From Vicia villosa (Eukaryota > Streptophyta > Magnoliopsida > Fabales > Fabaceae), in contig NC_081183.1 in the NCBI RefSeq assembly GCF_029867415.1, positions 143,111,097 to 143,175,096 on the forward strand: DNA of 64,000 nucleotides. Direction: 5' to 3'. Shown here in pieces: positions 11,605-23,681 of the stretch. Every line of letters starts with the position of its first letter. Within the stretch, counting starts at the first letter, position 1. The position numbers and the translations under genes were made by a program. Below the pieces are notes generated by a model, which saw nothing but the letters and a program-made list of their open reading frames with translations, was not told the DNA's origin and did not search any database.

Positions 11605-12916
11605 TGTAAATTTATTGAGTGCGCCTAAGAGGGGGTGAATTAGGACTTTGAAGATTTATCCGGATTTTTGAATACTTGTACTTATTTTTCTGGTTTGGTG
11701 CAACATTTTATACATATGTTTCTTTCTTTTCTGGTTTTGATTTGTGAAAGCGGTAAATGCGGAAAAGTAAAGAACACAATGATGTATACTGGTTCCCCTC
11801 ACAATCCGAGAGTACTCCAGTCCCCTTTCAACATGAAAGAGATTTCACAATTGTTAGATCTTTGTACAAGCCTATACCAAGACTCCTCCTACAATCTTCT
11901 AACAAAAACCACCAAGAACAATCCTCTTGGATTTTCACTAAGTACATTAAGAGAATAATCCTCCCTTAATGACTTTCTTGCTTCCAACAATCCTGGACAA
12001 CAAGAAAACAATCCTTTCCTTTCTACTAACTTGTTTCCAACAATCTTGGATAACAAGAATACAACAAGTATTTGATTTTGTATAAGAGTTTGAATAGTAG
12101 AACAATGTATCAATCACTTGATTGATCTTCCCTTCCAATGACAATATTTCACAATTCTTAAAGTAATAGATTGCTCAAGTATTTTCTAGTTTGGATGATA
12201 TGAAAGTGTGTAGAAAATATCCTGAAAATGATTGAAGAATAACAATGTGAAATTCTGAAAATTTCTAAGAGTTTTTTTGATTGGAAGAGGTGAAGAATGA
12301 ATTTGAAATTTTGAGTATATATAGATGTTCATAACACCCCTTGAAATATCATAAGTTTTTGTAGATTAATCATGAACAATTGCCAAGATTAAAGGAAATG
12401 TTTCAATGAAAAGGTGTGTGGAAAGGTGCTATGAAATGCTGCTGTTTTTCAAAAAAACGTATCGGGGAAATCGATTTCCCTTAGCATTAAATCAATTTCA
12501 TGCATGTAACGTTAACAAAATTTCAAAAACAAACAGTGGGAAATCGATTTCCTCTTTAGGTAAATCGATTTCCATAGTGCAAAAAGTGAATTTTTGCTTC
12601 TGGAAATGTTTTAAGACAGTGGCAAATCGATTTCATGTTATGGTAAATCGATTTACCCAGTGTAAATCTTGAATAAAAGATTTTGCAAATGTTTTCTATT
12701 ATCATGGATGGTCTATGCAATGGTTACTTGATTTTGTGAGCATCTAAGACTTTATAGAATGTAAGTATAGTCATTATACCTTCTTGAAGTGCAAGCTTGA
12801 TTCCAAAGCCTTGATCCTTGATATTTTAACTTTAACAACTCATCTTTGCATTCTTGTTATTTAGAGATTTGTCTTCATCAAAACAAATATATATCATTGA
12901 GAAGCTTGTCTTCACA
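11605..12916 (-). mobile_element. copia LTR B (1312 bp)
   Basis: In plus orientation it runs from TGTAAATTTATTGAG to GCTTGTCTTCACA and is then followed by Ogre LTR sequence (TTTGTCTCTCAC). It is the outermost LTR on the right, the 5' LTR of unit B. It lacks the long AT array of LTR A and has a deletion near 12004 within a string of AACAAGAA words. Confidence 0.85.
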
Positions 12917-13576
12917 TTTGTCTCTCACATGCCAAGTCTAAAAATGCTTCATTTGAGAGATATGGATCAAAAGATTATAGGTCCTTTTTGAAAGTCAACC
13001 AAAAGCAGTTTTTTGTCAAAGCCCATATCATCAAGATAAAATCTTCAAATGGAAAAAAGCTTCCAAAGTGGATTTTAGAGGACATCTTAAGGTTTCCAAA
13101 AAGTCCTAGAACTCTTCCATATCTTAAAAATTGAGAGAGATATTCCTTGTCAAAGTTGGACAATTTTGAGAGAAAAATGTGAAACAAAAAGGCTCCAAAA
13201 TGGGTTTTCTTACAAACAAGCCCAATCGTTTTTGATCCAATCTTGATCTTCAAGTTATCCAAGACTTTGAATCTAATTGCCACGAATTATTGAGTTTTAT
13301 TTGATTTTATATGGATTTTATTCATTTAAAAGTAATATAATTCATGAAAATCAAAGAAGAAATCAAATATTTGGTTAGAGATATGATATGGATTAAATTC
13401 AATCATCAATAACACCTTATAATCAATCAAATTTCGTGCAAATTGAGATTGGAAAGATTGGGAAGAAATTGAATCAAACTTGACCAAAGTTGGAAAGTTT
13501 TACAAATCATATTTCTTCAAGAGTACAATCATGGATTCTAAAAGATTCTGACTAATTTCATTACCCTAATCCATCT

Positions 13577-13590
13577 TAGTATAAGTAGTG
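13577..13590 (+). promoter_or_regulatory. TATA-like motif of the Ogre 5' LTR
   Basis: TTAGTATAAGTAGTG lies in the first third of the retained LTR, and the 3' LTR has the same motif near 43198. It is the best candidate for the element's RNA polymerase II promoter. No start site can be seen directly. Confidence 0.4.
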
Positions 13591-14107
13591 AGCATTCCCA
13601 GACTCAAGGACAAGGATTTGGAACGAATGCTCTGCCCCAAAAGCCCCAGCAACACTTGAAAAAAGCTCAAAAAAATCAAATTCGAATTAGGATTTGCAGG
13701 GAAATTCAAGGTGTTTCGTCGATCCCAACGCCTTCTTGGAGTTTCTCTGAAGTAATTCCAATCGTTACTAGCATTCGAGGCTAGCAGAATCGCTGAGGTT
13801 CGTTCACGGTTTGGTAGTTACTTCTCAAACTCGATTTCCATGACTCATACGTTTTTAATGTGATTTGATTATATATATGTGTTCAGAGTTGTGTTTGCAA
13901 GGTTCCTGGATAGTTTAATTAGAGTTTTAGTCCCTATGTAGGAATCCTCCATTGCCTGGGTTCAAAGCTCTAAATTGGGGCTTTTTCGAAATAGTTAAAA
14001 TTGGGCAAAAAGATGAGTATCATCGTGCTCAGAACATAATTTCTAATCGATTCATAGCATTACATATGATTTTTACTGCTTGCATCAAGTTTTGTGATTT
14101 TGCAGGT

Positions 14108-14139
14108 GCTATAGTGACGAATACAACAGTCACTATAGC
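14108..14139 (+). repeat. perfect 11-bp hairpin in the Ogre LTR
   Basis: GCTATAGTGAC (14108-14118) and GTCACTATAGC (14129-14139) are perfect inverted copies around a 10-base loop. The 3' LTR keeps both arms intact (43732-43742 and 43753-43763) while its loop has changed at two positions. Confidence 0.9.
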
Positions 14140-14308
14140 CTGTTGCTACGAAATTCATCTGTAGGTATAGCCCAGGGTTGGTTCAACGAAGGTGGTGATG
14201 CGTTGGCAAAATCTTGTTGGCCCATTTAAATGATTTTGGTTCTCGCGTGCATTCCAGTTTAAAATTTTACTTTTGAACTATAGTATTTGGTGCTCACGTT
14301 ATTAAAAA

Positions 14309-14390
14309 GCGAGGAATGAATGGCCTAGTGAAGGAGGCGTGTCACGAATCTTTCACGCGCAAGGACAGGGGTTCGATCCCTGTCTCTTGC
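14309..14390 (+). other. tRNA-like segment inside the Ogre LTR
   Basis: TGGCCTAGTGAAGG (14321-14334) resembles a polymerase III A box. CAGGG-GTTCGAT-CCCTG (14366-14382) is a perfect T-arm with a 7-base loop and B-box consensus. The flanking GCGAGGA and CTCTTGC can pair at six of seven positions, with wobble. The anticodon arm is not canonical (GCGTG and CACGC would enclose a 12-base loop), so I call it tRNA-like and not a tRNA gene. The 3' LTR has the same segment at 43933-44014 with one T-stem base changed. Confidence 0.55.
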
Positions 14391-15247
14391 ATTTATTTTA
14401 TGCAATTTTCCTTGGTTAACTTCTGCAGATCCGACGCTCCTTTCTTCATGCAGACTCACCATGCACTCCAGCGATCAACCATCAGATCTGTCTAGCAGTT
14501 CATCCAACGCCCTTCAGCTTGCAAGCATACCATGGACCTCCAGGCCTCACCACACAGGATTAGAGCTAAGTGTTCTTTATTTTTTTTTAATTACATAATT
14601 TCTTTCATTTATTTGTTTATTTTCTTTTTCCCTTTTTTATTATAATTTCTTTTTTATTTTTTTTTATTTTAAACAAATTATTTTTTTCTTCTAATAATTT
14701 TATAACCACTTATATTATTTAATCGAAGATTCGATTTTTCTTATAACATTAAAAACAACTGTTTTTAATAAAAAATATTATGTGTGTTCTATGAATTAAT
14801 TAATTAAATAGGATTCATACAATAATTATGTAAAATCATGTAAATACCATATTTAATCACATATTCGATTTCTTTAATTTCTAAACAGTTATTAAAAATA
14901 TTAAATTAATTGTTTTGCCTATTTTGGTTTACATTAGGGTTTGTGTAAATAATCAATAGATCCATAAATGCACTAACCTTTCTCTTTTTCATTCTTAATT
15001 TTTCAGGGTTTGCCAAGAATCGATGAAGGCTCAAGCCAACCGATTATTAATAATTCTTTTTTTATCTTTTCTTTTTATTTTTGCCCACAGGTGTTTATTG
15101 TAATAGCGTAGGATTTTATTTGTCTGCCTTTTATTTCGCCGTAATATTAATTGCTGTGGTTAGTAGTCATAGGGAGTGCAAGCCTTGAATCAACCTAGAA
15201 TAACTAATTACAAGATAAAATAGTTGAATTTAACCACGTGATTGTGT

Positions 15248-15270
15248 CACACACACACACACACACACAT
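15248..15270. repeat. (CA)n microsatellite in the Ogre 5' LTR
   Basis: About eleven CA units. The 3' LTR has only about four at the matching place (44811-44820), so it changed after insertion. Confidence 0.9.
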
Positions 15271-16012
15271 CTTTAGGGTAAACTCTCTTGTTGTTGTTGT
15301 CTTATTACTGTTTCCTTGTTGCCTTACGAATTATGCCTTTAAAATAGTCAAGTCCCTCGTTTCCGAGGATACCTAAAGCAAATGTTGCCCTTAGTTCATT
15401 CATCATCAATTTTGTCCCTCGATGTTGCCTCGGTAAAATGATGATTTGTCCCCATTGCTAAGGTATCCTCGCCTGCTGCCTAAAAGATTAAATGACTATT
15501 TATATCCTTCCCTTAGACTACCTGCCCTCTTTATGGCAGGGTCAGTCTTATGGCGAACGATAACTCCGATGACCCTTTACATCCAATAAAAGGACTTCCT
15601 ACCCTCCTATGGTATGGATAGTCCTGAAAAGCTAAAAGAACGAATTTTTATAACTTAAGGGTAATTACCTCTTAATTGCTTGCTCTGGTTTAATTTCAAA
15701 CTTTCCTCTTTCAAAAAACCTTAAAAAAGGCTACGCTTATTTTACAAGCTAAAGTCCTTATTCAAATCCTTTTTCTATTCACTTCAACATTTTGAAAAAA
15801 GTGAGCTAAGCAATTAAGAGCCCATGGATAACCATGGATACAAAGGGTGCTTTAAACCTTTCATTTATATAACTTACCCCCCGAACTCAAATTCTTTTAA
15901 AAGGTCTTTTGCTGTTCTTTTAGCCTTTCTATAAATTGGATAAAATAAAAGTCGGTGGCGACTCTTGCTATCCGCAACATTTTTAAAAAGTCAGTTCTCC
16001 CACCTTATTATA

Positions 16013-16034
16013 GAACTGGCGACTTTGCTGGGGA
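16013..16034 (+). promoter_or_regulatory. Ogre primer-binding site
   Basis: GAACTGGCGACTTTGCTGGG directly follows the 5' LTR. TGGCGACT...GCTGGGG is the site type I associate with Ogre/Tat elements primed by tRNA-Arg. This is recall; the tRNA match was not computed. Confidence 0.7.
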
Positions 16035-17155
16035 TATACTTAAAAAAGAGGGGTTACCTTAAAGTTTAGGATTCACTTAAATGTTTTCACTTGTTTGATT
16101 TAATTGCTTTATTTTAAAGGCTGTATTGGGTATTCTGTTGTGTGAAAGATCCTACACCCGAATCTAGTGTACTTTAGGTATGTGGCAATAGACCAAGGAG
16201 ACTGTACGACATGTATCGTTATGGTTGATTTGTTGGCCACCGTTAGTGTGACACTTTGGTTTGTCCTGATGGCCCTTGAAAGTGATCGAGGAGACATTTG
16301 GCTACTGCGTGGTGTCATTAAGCACTAATTCGCCCTTATAACCTTAGTTGAACTTGACTTTGGCCTATAGGAAGTAGCGAGATGGCTGGCTTTGGATTCC
16401 TGACTGAAGCCGGTTGATACTCGATTCTACACTCATTGAGATTGGACTCTAGGGATGTTTTTGGCTGGCCGATCGAGTGCCATGTTGAGATAATGCCCGC
16501 GAGAAAGATCAGGGATATGAGCACCATAGAAACCGACTTTTATCTAGGACAGGTTGAACCAAATAAACTTCAGTGGGGAGGGTACTTATCTATGGACTTC
16601 ATGCAAGCCTTTAAACTTAAGGACACTTGTGTGACTTGCTTGTGTATGCTACTAACCCTTTGGGTTTCTTGCAGGTTTTTCTTGTGGGACTCACTCGTCC
16701 ATACTATCTTACGCTTTGTCCGATGCACTGCATTCGCATAACATCATGACATCATAACATCATAACATAGCATGTTAACTAACCCTTTCAAGGATCTTAG
16801 GGATTTAGGGCGCACAATTTCAGGTGCTCTTATCAAGGACTGAATTCCTATCAAGGGGCAAGCAGATTTATTTTCCTCTAGCCATGTGCCTTCCAATTCA
16901 GAGACTCAGTACCTATCAAGGGGAAAGAGGATTTATTTTCCTCTAGCCACGTACCTTCAAATTCAGAAGTATTCCGAATCAGAGGCGATGACCCACTCGA
17001 TATGGTGAGCTCGATTCCCATAGAAGAACATCCAAGAATCAGAGTTCTTCAAACAAAGATGCGACTAAATCATTTTCCAATGTTGCTAACTAAATTCCTT
17101 AAAGATCCTTGAAAACATTGCATTTACATTCATAACATCGCATAACAGGTTTCCT
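16035..17155 (+). other. Ogre leader without a supported gene
   Basis: This lies between the primer-binding site and gag. No reading frame is convincing: the 101-codon frame at 16436-16741 has no recognisable domain. It contains a run of ACATCATA words (16740-16770) and two copies of a roughly 68-bp repeat built around GATTTATTTTCCTCTAGCCA (about 16850-16970). Autonomous Ogre elements carry an extra ORF upstream of gag; none is visible here. Confidence 0.6.
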
Positions 17156-18599
17156 ATGACGGGTTTCTCATCCTTCCTCGCTGTTTATTTCAGCATCATG
17201 AATCTCGAGCAATCAGTCAAAGACCTTCAGGCTCAGAATGCTGAGTTCCAAGCTTTGATTCTGAACTTGTCCAAGGGGCAAGACGAGCTGAAAACTCTTC
17301 TGACCAAGAAAGAGAAAAAGACTAGAAGATCCGTGGGTGTCCTTAACATGGGAAGAAGATTCCGAGGACCACTCAAGAAAGCTGAAGAAGTCAAGGTTTC
17401 CGAAGAGGATGACGATGAACGAAAGGACGATGGTAGTGTCAAAACAAATGTGAAAAGCAACCATGATTATGTCAAGCCCTGTGAGGAAGAAGAGGACTAT
17501 TACTATGAGGACAAACATCCTGATGACAAGTACAAGCTGCTGGAAGAACGTATGAAAGCCATGGATAATCAGAAGGTACCTGGGCTAGATTTTGAGGAAC
17601 TAGGACTCATCTCTGGAGTTGTTATCCCTCCGAAGTTCAAGACTCCCACCTTTGCTAAATACGATGGGGTCTCTTGTCCGAAACTGCACTTGAAGTCCTA
17701 TGTGAGGAAGATTCAGCCTCACACTGCTGACAAGAAGCTTTGGATCCACTTCTTCCAAGAAAGTCTGACAGGAACACAACTGGAATGGTATTATCAACGG
17801 GAAGGCACCAACATTCATACCTGGGAAGATTTGGCAACCACTTTCTACAAGAAATACCAATACAATGCTAACCTCGCGCCAACCCGCATGCAACTAGAAA
17901 ACATGTCTATTGGCTCTAATGAAAGATTCAAAGAGTATGCTAAAAAATGGAGACTTGGCTGACAGAGTTCAACCCCCGCTGGCTGACAGAGAATTGGTTG
18001 ATATGTTTATGAACACGCTGACAGGTCCTTTCTATAATCATTTGTTGGGAAGTTCATCGTCTGGGTTCACTGAGCTTATATTGACTGGGGAACGTGTCGA
18101 GAATGGCATCCGAAGTGGTAAGATTCAAGCGACTACATCCTCAGGAGTTACAAAGAAGCACTTCAATGGGACAGAGTCCAATGTTGTGTATGGTCAGAAA
18201 AGGAATAACCATAACCAATCTGTTGGGGCAGTTATGATTTCCACATCGGCACCACAACAAGGTCGCCCAAACAAGCAAGACATGTCTAGGTGTCAATTCA
18301 CAAAGATCAATATGTCGCTGTCTTAAGCCTTACAACATCTGCTGAAGGCAAATTTGATTACTCTGAGGGACCCTCCTAAGAATCCTAACACATCTGATCC
18401 TAGCTATAATCCCAATGCGAGGTGCGCATATCATTCTAATAGTCCTGGACATGACACAGAAAATTGTTGGCCGTTGAAGAATAATATCCAAGATATGATC
18501 GACGCGGGTAAAATTGAGTTCGACCCCCCTGAGACTCCTAATGTGATCACCGCCCCCATGCCTAATCACAACAAGATTGCTAATGTTATGGATGGCTAG
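17156..18599 (+). pseudogene. Ogre gag, with a frameshift and a nonsense mutation
   Basis: Gag is the particle protein. Its first ATG is at 17156; MNLEQ at 17198 is a likelier start because a coiled-coil region (LEQSVKDLQAQNAEFQALIL) begins there, followed by a lysine-rich and then an acidic region. The gag core has PKFKTPTFAKYDG, WIHFFQESLTGTQLEWYY and TWEDLATTFYKKYQYN. A 2-bp loss near 17953 shifts the frame. The chain resumes as DLADRVQPPLADRELVDMFM and is then broken by TAA at 18324-18326. It ends with the atypical finger CAYHSNSPGHDTENCW and NVITAPMPNH, typical of Tat/Ogre gag. The protease expected next is absent. Confidence 0.85.
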
Positions 18600-19841
18600 A
18601 AGGATGTCTTTCGGATCATTAGATTTACTTTCATTTGCAAATTTCTTTCCTGTTTGTTTAAACATTCGACTTATGATAGACATTATCTGTTTTAATAATC
18701 ATCATCAGTGCATTGCATATGTTTGTCTTGAATAAATTATTTTGCTATCACTCATCTTAAATTGTGTCGTTACTTTGTTTATGTTTTGTGATATTCGACT
18801 CCTGCTAAGCTGTAAACATTTTTAGGGAGGATGACAAAAATGATACCGCAACTTAATACAGTATGATTTTGAACGGACTATGCTGACGATGTACAGGTAT
18901 TGTTTCAATTCCTAAACAGTGGAGATATAAGGATGTTAATCCCTCGTCAACCCCCTCTAAGCCTAAGAAGTAGAAGTTTCTTTCTCATACAGATTAAAAC
19001 CCTTAATCATAACCTGGGGCAGGGTAGTTACTCAGTTAACTCCGTTATACTAGCTGTTTGCTTACACAAATAATGATGGGTTCCCGCAACCATTAAGTTA
19101 GGTAGCCAATATCCACCAAAAAGAAAAAGATGTTAAGTCAAAACCTACGAAGGAAACTTATCGAAAATTGAAACATCCCGCTGATTGTAATCACCAAAAT
19201 AAACAGTTCAGGTAAAAGTTAGGGACAAAAAGTTAAAAAGAGGTCACTACAAATCCTCGACAAAAGAAAAAGAATTACAAAAAAGGATGACTTCCTGTCC
19301 AAAATAAAACTTCCGGTGCTTCAACCATCATCAAACGTCAGTATTACGACTTCAAGCTTTGCTATAACTTAAATAATGGTTAACTGAGCATAGGATTGAA
19401 GAACATCACGAAGATTGGGATGGGTACGAATAAACTTTTAGCCGTTATCATTTGTTTCTTAAACCGAGAACCAAGCCACGTTACAACCCTTGAAAGTCCT
19501 AACTGAAGCATGGTTAGTTCGAAAGCATACTGTCACCAAAAAGGTATCCCGACTCCTTAAGGTTTACCACAAACGCTGAGCTGATATTTCGTTTTTACAA
19601 ACATCACGTTTTCATAAACATCACGCTTTTACATCTCCTGTTTTAATGTTTTTCAAAAACTCAAGACAGACATATGCATTGCATCTCATGAATTCATTAT
19701 TAAACATATTTTTGCTACATAATTTCCAGTGTTAGAATCAGAAAGAATTTGCACAGGGTACGAATAATGACTAAAAGTTATCCTAAAAGACGAAACCATT
19801 TCAGAAGCAACGTCTCCTACGTATAAAGGGGCATGACACAG
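18600..19841 (+). other. Ogre internal non-coding sequence after gag
   Basis: No reading frame longer than about 80 codons looks real, and no pol domain is recognisable on either strand. Autonomous Ogres have protease, RT, RNase H and integrase here, so a large deletion is inferred. The sequence around 18620-19840 looks like a non-coding filler or 3' region. It ends at the CACAG target site of the solo copia LTR. Confidence 0.65.
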
Positions 19842-21056
19842 TGAAGGATAGAAAAACACTTAGAAAGGGGGGGGGGTTTGAATAAGTGTAGTCTAAAAAC
19901 TTGAACGATAAAAACAATATGCACAGTTATTTTTATCCTGGTTCGTTGTTAACTAAACTACTCCAGTCCACCCCCACGGAGTGATTTACCTCACCTGAGG
20001 ATTTAATCCACTAATCGCAACAGATTACAATGGTTTTCCACTTAGTCCGCGACTAAGTCTTCTAGAGTATCCTGATCACAACCTGATCACTCCAGGAACA
20101 AATGCTTAGACACAAGCTAAGACTTTCTTAGAGTATCCTGACCACCACGTGATCACTCTAATTACAACTGCTTAGACACAAGCTAAGACTTCCTAGAGTA
20201 TCCTGATCAACACTTGATCACTCTAGTTACTTACAAATTAATGTAATCAAATAAGAGTTTTACAATGCTTCTTAAAAGCTATAATCACAACAGTGATATT
20301 TCTCTTAACGTTTAAGCTTAATCTCACTAATATATTACAATAGCAATGTAGTGAGCTTTGATGAAGATGAAGTTTCTGAGCTTTGAATTTGAACAGCGTT
20401 TCAGCAAGTCTTTCAGAATAATTTCGTTCAGAATTGGTAACCTTGCTTCTCATCAGAACTTCATATTTATAGGCGTTTGAGAAGATGACCGTTGAGCGCA
20501 TTTAATGCTTTGCGTGTTCCGTACAGCTTTGCATTTAATGTTTCACGCTTTTGTCAACTACCTCGAGCCTTGTTCACGCTGTGTCTACTGACGTTGCCTT
20601 TAATAGCTTCCAACGTTCCTTTTTTCAGTCAGCGTAGCCTGCCACCTGTACTTTCTTCTGATCTGATGTTTGTGAATAAAATATTTGAATATCATCAGAT
20701 TCAAACAGCTTGGTGCAAAGCATCTTCTTGTCTTCTGACCTGGAAGTGCTTCTGAGCGTGATACCATGAGAACTTCAGTGCTTCTGCTTCTGATCTTAAG
20801 TTCTTCTGATGCTTCCATAGACCCATGTTCTGATTCTGCCTTGACCATCTTCTGATGTCTTGCCAGACCATGTTCTGATGTTGCATGCTGAACCTTCTGA
20901 GACAAAGCTTCTAAGCGCTGATTTGTGCATACTCTTTATATATTTCCTGAAAGGGAAATTGCAATGTATTAGAGTACCACATTATCTCACACAAAATTCA
21001 TATCCTTGTTATCATCAAAACTAAGAATATTGATCAGAACAAATCTTGTTCTAACA
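19842..21056 (-). mobile_element. solo SIRE-type copia LTR (LTR i, 1215 bp)
   Basis: Plus orientation starts TGAAGGATAGAAAAACACTT and ends CTTGTTCTAACA. It is flanked by CACAG on both sides (19837-19841 and 21057-21061), so it looks like a clean solo LTR. The same CACAG also follows LTR iii of element X (29859-29863), and LTR i and LTR iii have equal length with few differences. They therefore come from one insertion event that was later rearranged. A minus-strand TATA box is visible as TATTTATAGG near 20464. Confidence 0.9.
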
Positions 21057-21876
21057 CACAGTTTATCCAGTCGATCTAGGGCAATCAGGTCAAGATTCCG
21101 AGAATCTCTCAAGAATGCCAAACAACCAGGGGCATGCATCCAAGTAGGTCTGAAGCTACTTCCCAATCAACATAGGGCATTATCCTAAGTCTAGATTACT
21201 GGGGGGCATGTCATCCATAATACACATCTCATAAAGTCCTCGCGAGGAAAATCTCTCCAGGGTCCCCACTAGCTGGGGCAAGTCTATGCTAGTCCATTTT
21301 TGACACCTCGATCAATACTCATTGGCAGGTCCCAATCAATACGAGTCCGTGAATGGCAAGTACTATAATCACTAGGGGTAATATCTAAGGCATCCATGGT
21401 TTCCCACAGAGCCAGTGTCACAAGATCATATCCCCACAAAGTAATCTCCGAGTAGCTATCTTCAATCCCTCTTTCAACAGGGTCTATTCATCTCTCTTAT
21501 CCTCAGTCAGGGTGCATCAAAGATCAATCATTCAAATAGCTCTCATCCCCAAGAATAAGTAAAAAATCCCCAACTGAGCATCCTCGAGCATGAAGCGGGA
21601 GTTCCTACTAAAAAGGAAGACATGTACTCTATATTCTCTACAACAGTCAGGGATTTATTTTCCCCGCCAGACGCTACTACAATCTACTATCATCATTAAC
21701 AAATTTTTGAATTCATACATCATACGCCTCATGGCACACACATGCATGCGCCTCATGGCATATGCATAACATTCTCATTCATTTCAAAAATAAACATTAC
21801 AATACATGCATCACGACATTGCATAAAACTAATATTGCTTTTTCAGTCTATTACTACAAATCAAGTGAACATTATC
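21057..21876 (+). repeat. Ogre internal segment, copy 1 of an 820-bp duplication
   Basis: It begins CACAGTTTATCCAG and ends ATTATC. It matches 29859-30678 over its whole 820 bp; the differences I noticed are single bases (for example GGCATCC/GGTATCC and CACATGCATG/CACATACATG). It is non-coding, with several short GGG and TTTTCC runs and a repeated GCCTCATGGCA word near 21727-21765. Confidence 0.9.
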
Positions 21877-21988
21877 TGAAGGATAGAAAAACACTTAGAA
21901 AGGGGGGGTTTGAATAAGTGTAGTCTAAAAACTTGAACGATAAAAACAAGTTGCACAGTTATTTTTATCCTGGTTCGTTGTTAACTAA
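21877..21988 (-). mobile_element. LTR ii, truncated and Y-like
   Basis: Only the first 112 bp (plus orientation) remain, from TGAAGGATAG to GTTGTTAACTAA. It reads AACAAGTTGCACAG, the variant of LTR iv of element Y; LTR i and LTR iii read AACAATATGCACAG. It then jumps into the 3' region at a shared GTTGCACAG/ACAGC sequence, so the rest of the LTR and the polypurine tract were deleted. Confidence 0.85.
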
Positions 21989-22825
21989 GTTGCACAGCTT
22001 CAGAACTTGAGTTTTTTGGATCTTTAGAACATTCACAGCTTCTGATTTCTGCTTCCCTCTGATAGCTTCAGAGCTTTGAATTTCTTCTTACATCACTTCA
22101 TGCTAGATTGTATCAGAACATTGTTGAATGTACCAGAGCATCATCAGAGCATCTCTACATCCTGAAATGTTACAGAACAAAACTAAACGACAAAAGTCAG
22201 CATGAATGAGTTAGAACATAAAATGTGTATCAGAACACAAAATATGTATCAGAGCCATATAAGCCATATAGAATATATCAGATCCAATAGACAATGTATC
22301 AGAGCAAATAGACAATGATTTGGATCATATTCTATTATCAGAATTTCTGATCATTCTTCCTTCTTGCTTCTGATTCTGAAGCTTCCTAGCACTCAGCTTG
22401 CTTCAAGAATCCAAGAGATATTTCTGATCATTCTTCCTTCTTGCTTCTGATTCTGAAGCTTCCTAGCACTCAGCTTGCTTCAAGAATCCATGAGCTTGAT
22501 TCATCTTGTTGCTTCTTATGTTGATCTTGAATCTTTGATTCCTGCAACAACACAACTTAAAAACATAGAACTTTGCAAGTTCTGTTAGTAAATGTGGAGC
22601 CTTTTTACTCGGTAACTGATAATATTAATCAGATCATTTATCATATATTTTCTCCCCCTTTTTGTCATAACATCAAAAAGCATAAAAGATTCAGATGTAA
22701 AGCAAGAGACAAAAGGAAAGAAACATAAATAACTTTTCATTGATTTCAACAAGAAGGATTACAAAAGAGGAATGCAGGAAAACAGATGTAGCAAGGAAAG
22801 AAAACTACAAAGACTTAAAGCCTAA
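21989..22825 (-). other. element X 3' untranslated region
   Basis: Non-coding. It shares blocks with the 3' regions of elements Y and Z: runs of CTTCTGATTCTGAAGCTTCC, a duplicated block near 22340-22490, and the purine-tract block TCTCCCCCTTTTTGTCATAA near 22650. The last reads AAAAAGGGGGAGA on the coding strand. Confidence 0.7.
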
Positions 22826-23640
22826 GACTCTATCCTACGCAAAGACTGGGCAAACAACTCAAGAACCCTATGGTCTTCAGTTTGTTCAGCCATGAAAGCT
22901 TGAAAACTCTTCATGCCTGTCCAGACTAGAACCTCCACTGTAGGAGAGATCCAAGAGACCAAAGAGGAAGTGAGGGACAGTTCATAGACAGGGAGCTAAT
23001 GTTGCAAACGGGCTCCAGTGACTCAAGAAGGTCTTCTTCCTTTGGATAAATGTTGATAACAGCATTGAAGAAGAGATCTGTCTTGAAAGAGACTTGGAGA
23101 GCCATCCCAAGATATGCTTCACATCCTGTAACTGATTAACCCTTCCATCCGTTCTCATTGAATTGAAAGGATTCATGATGAACGCTAGGTTGAAGATGAA
23201 TGAACTAGGGTTTATGCCAAAGAAAAACTTTGTTGGACAAGAGAGAAAAAGAAAGAGAAAGAGAGCCAAGACTTATTGAAAAAAAATCCAACTAAATGAA
23301 GGAATAAATAGAGGGAAAACGAAGAGGGAAACGTTCGAGGAATATAAAAAAAAAGAAGGACAATAAAAGAAATGATGAATGGCATTTAATGTAACATGAC
23401 GTGAGGAGAGATAATAATGACAAAAGACGAGATTTGCACAGTTACCTAAGTAGACGTCCCCTCAACTGCACGCACGCTTGTCCAGAAATAGTGAACACGT
23501 GTTTACCATCTGGATAGCCAGTTACAGCTGTTTTGCTTTTAAAGAGATTCTGAATCAACTTAGACAATGAAACGTTAGTAATAACTGAATCACAATTTCT
23601 AATTGATTTCAATCAGAACTTCTTAAAAAAAAATCCAATT
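22826..23640 (-). pseudogene. element X: deleted ORF3 (env-like) remnant and spacer
   Basis: Minus-strand codons at 22826-22930 read FQAFMAEQTEDHRVLELFAQ and end in RIES. This matches the C-terminal tail of ORF3 in elements Y and Z (FRSFMARQ... and YRAFMVRQ...). The rest of ORF3 is missing or unrecognisable. The 95-codon frame at 22982-23269 has no domain. Sequence from about 23290 to 23640 is the pol-ORF3 spacer shared with Y. Confidence 0.65.
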
Positions 23641-23681
23641 TCATTTCAGAAGATACTCATACATAAGATCTTCTCATCTTC

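Noticed and set aside
14101..14390. Possible true tRNA gene in the Ogre LTR
   Set aside because: The T-arm is good but the anticodon arm does not fold canonically, so only 'tRNA-like' is supported.
17213..17518. Minus-strand frames opposite Ogre gag
   Set aside because: They are shadows of the gag reading frame with low-complexity translations.
20600..20905. About 100-codon frames inside copia LTRs (also at 29402, 40382, 52295 and 60255)
   Set aside because: They recur because the LTR recurs. They contain the promoter region and have no domain, so they are LTR artefacts.
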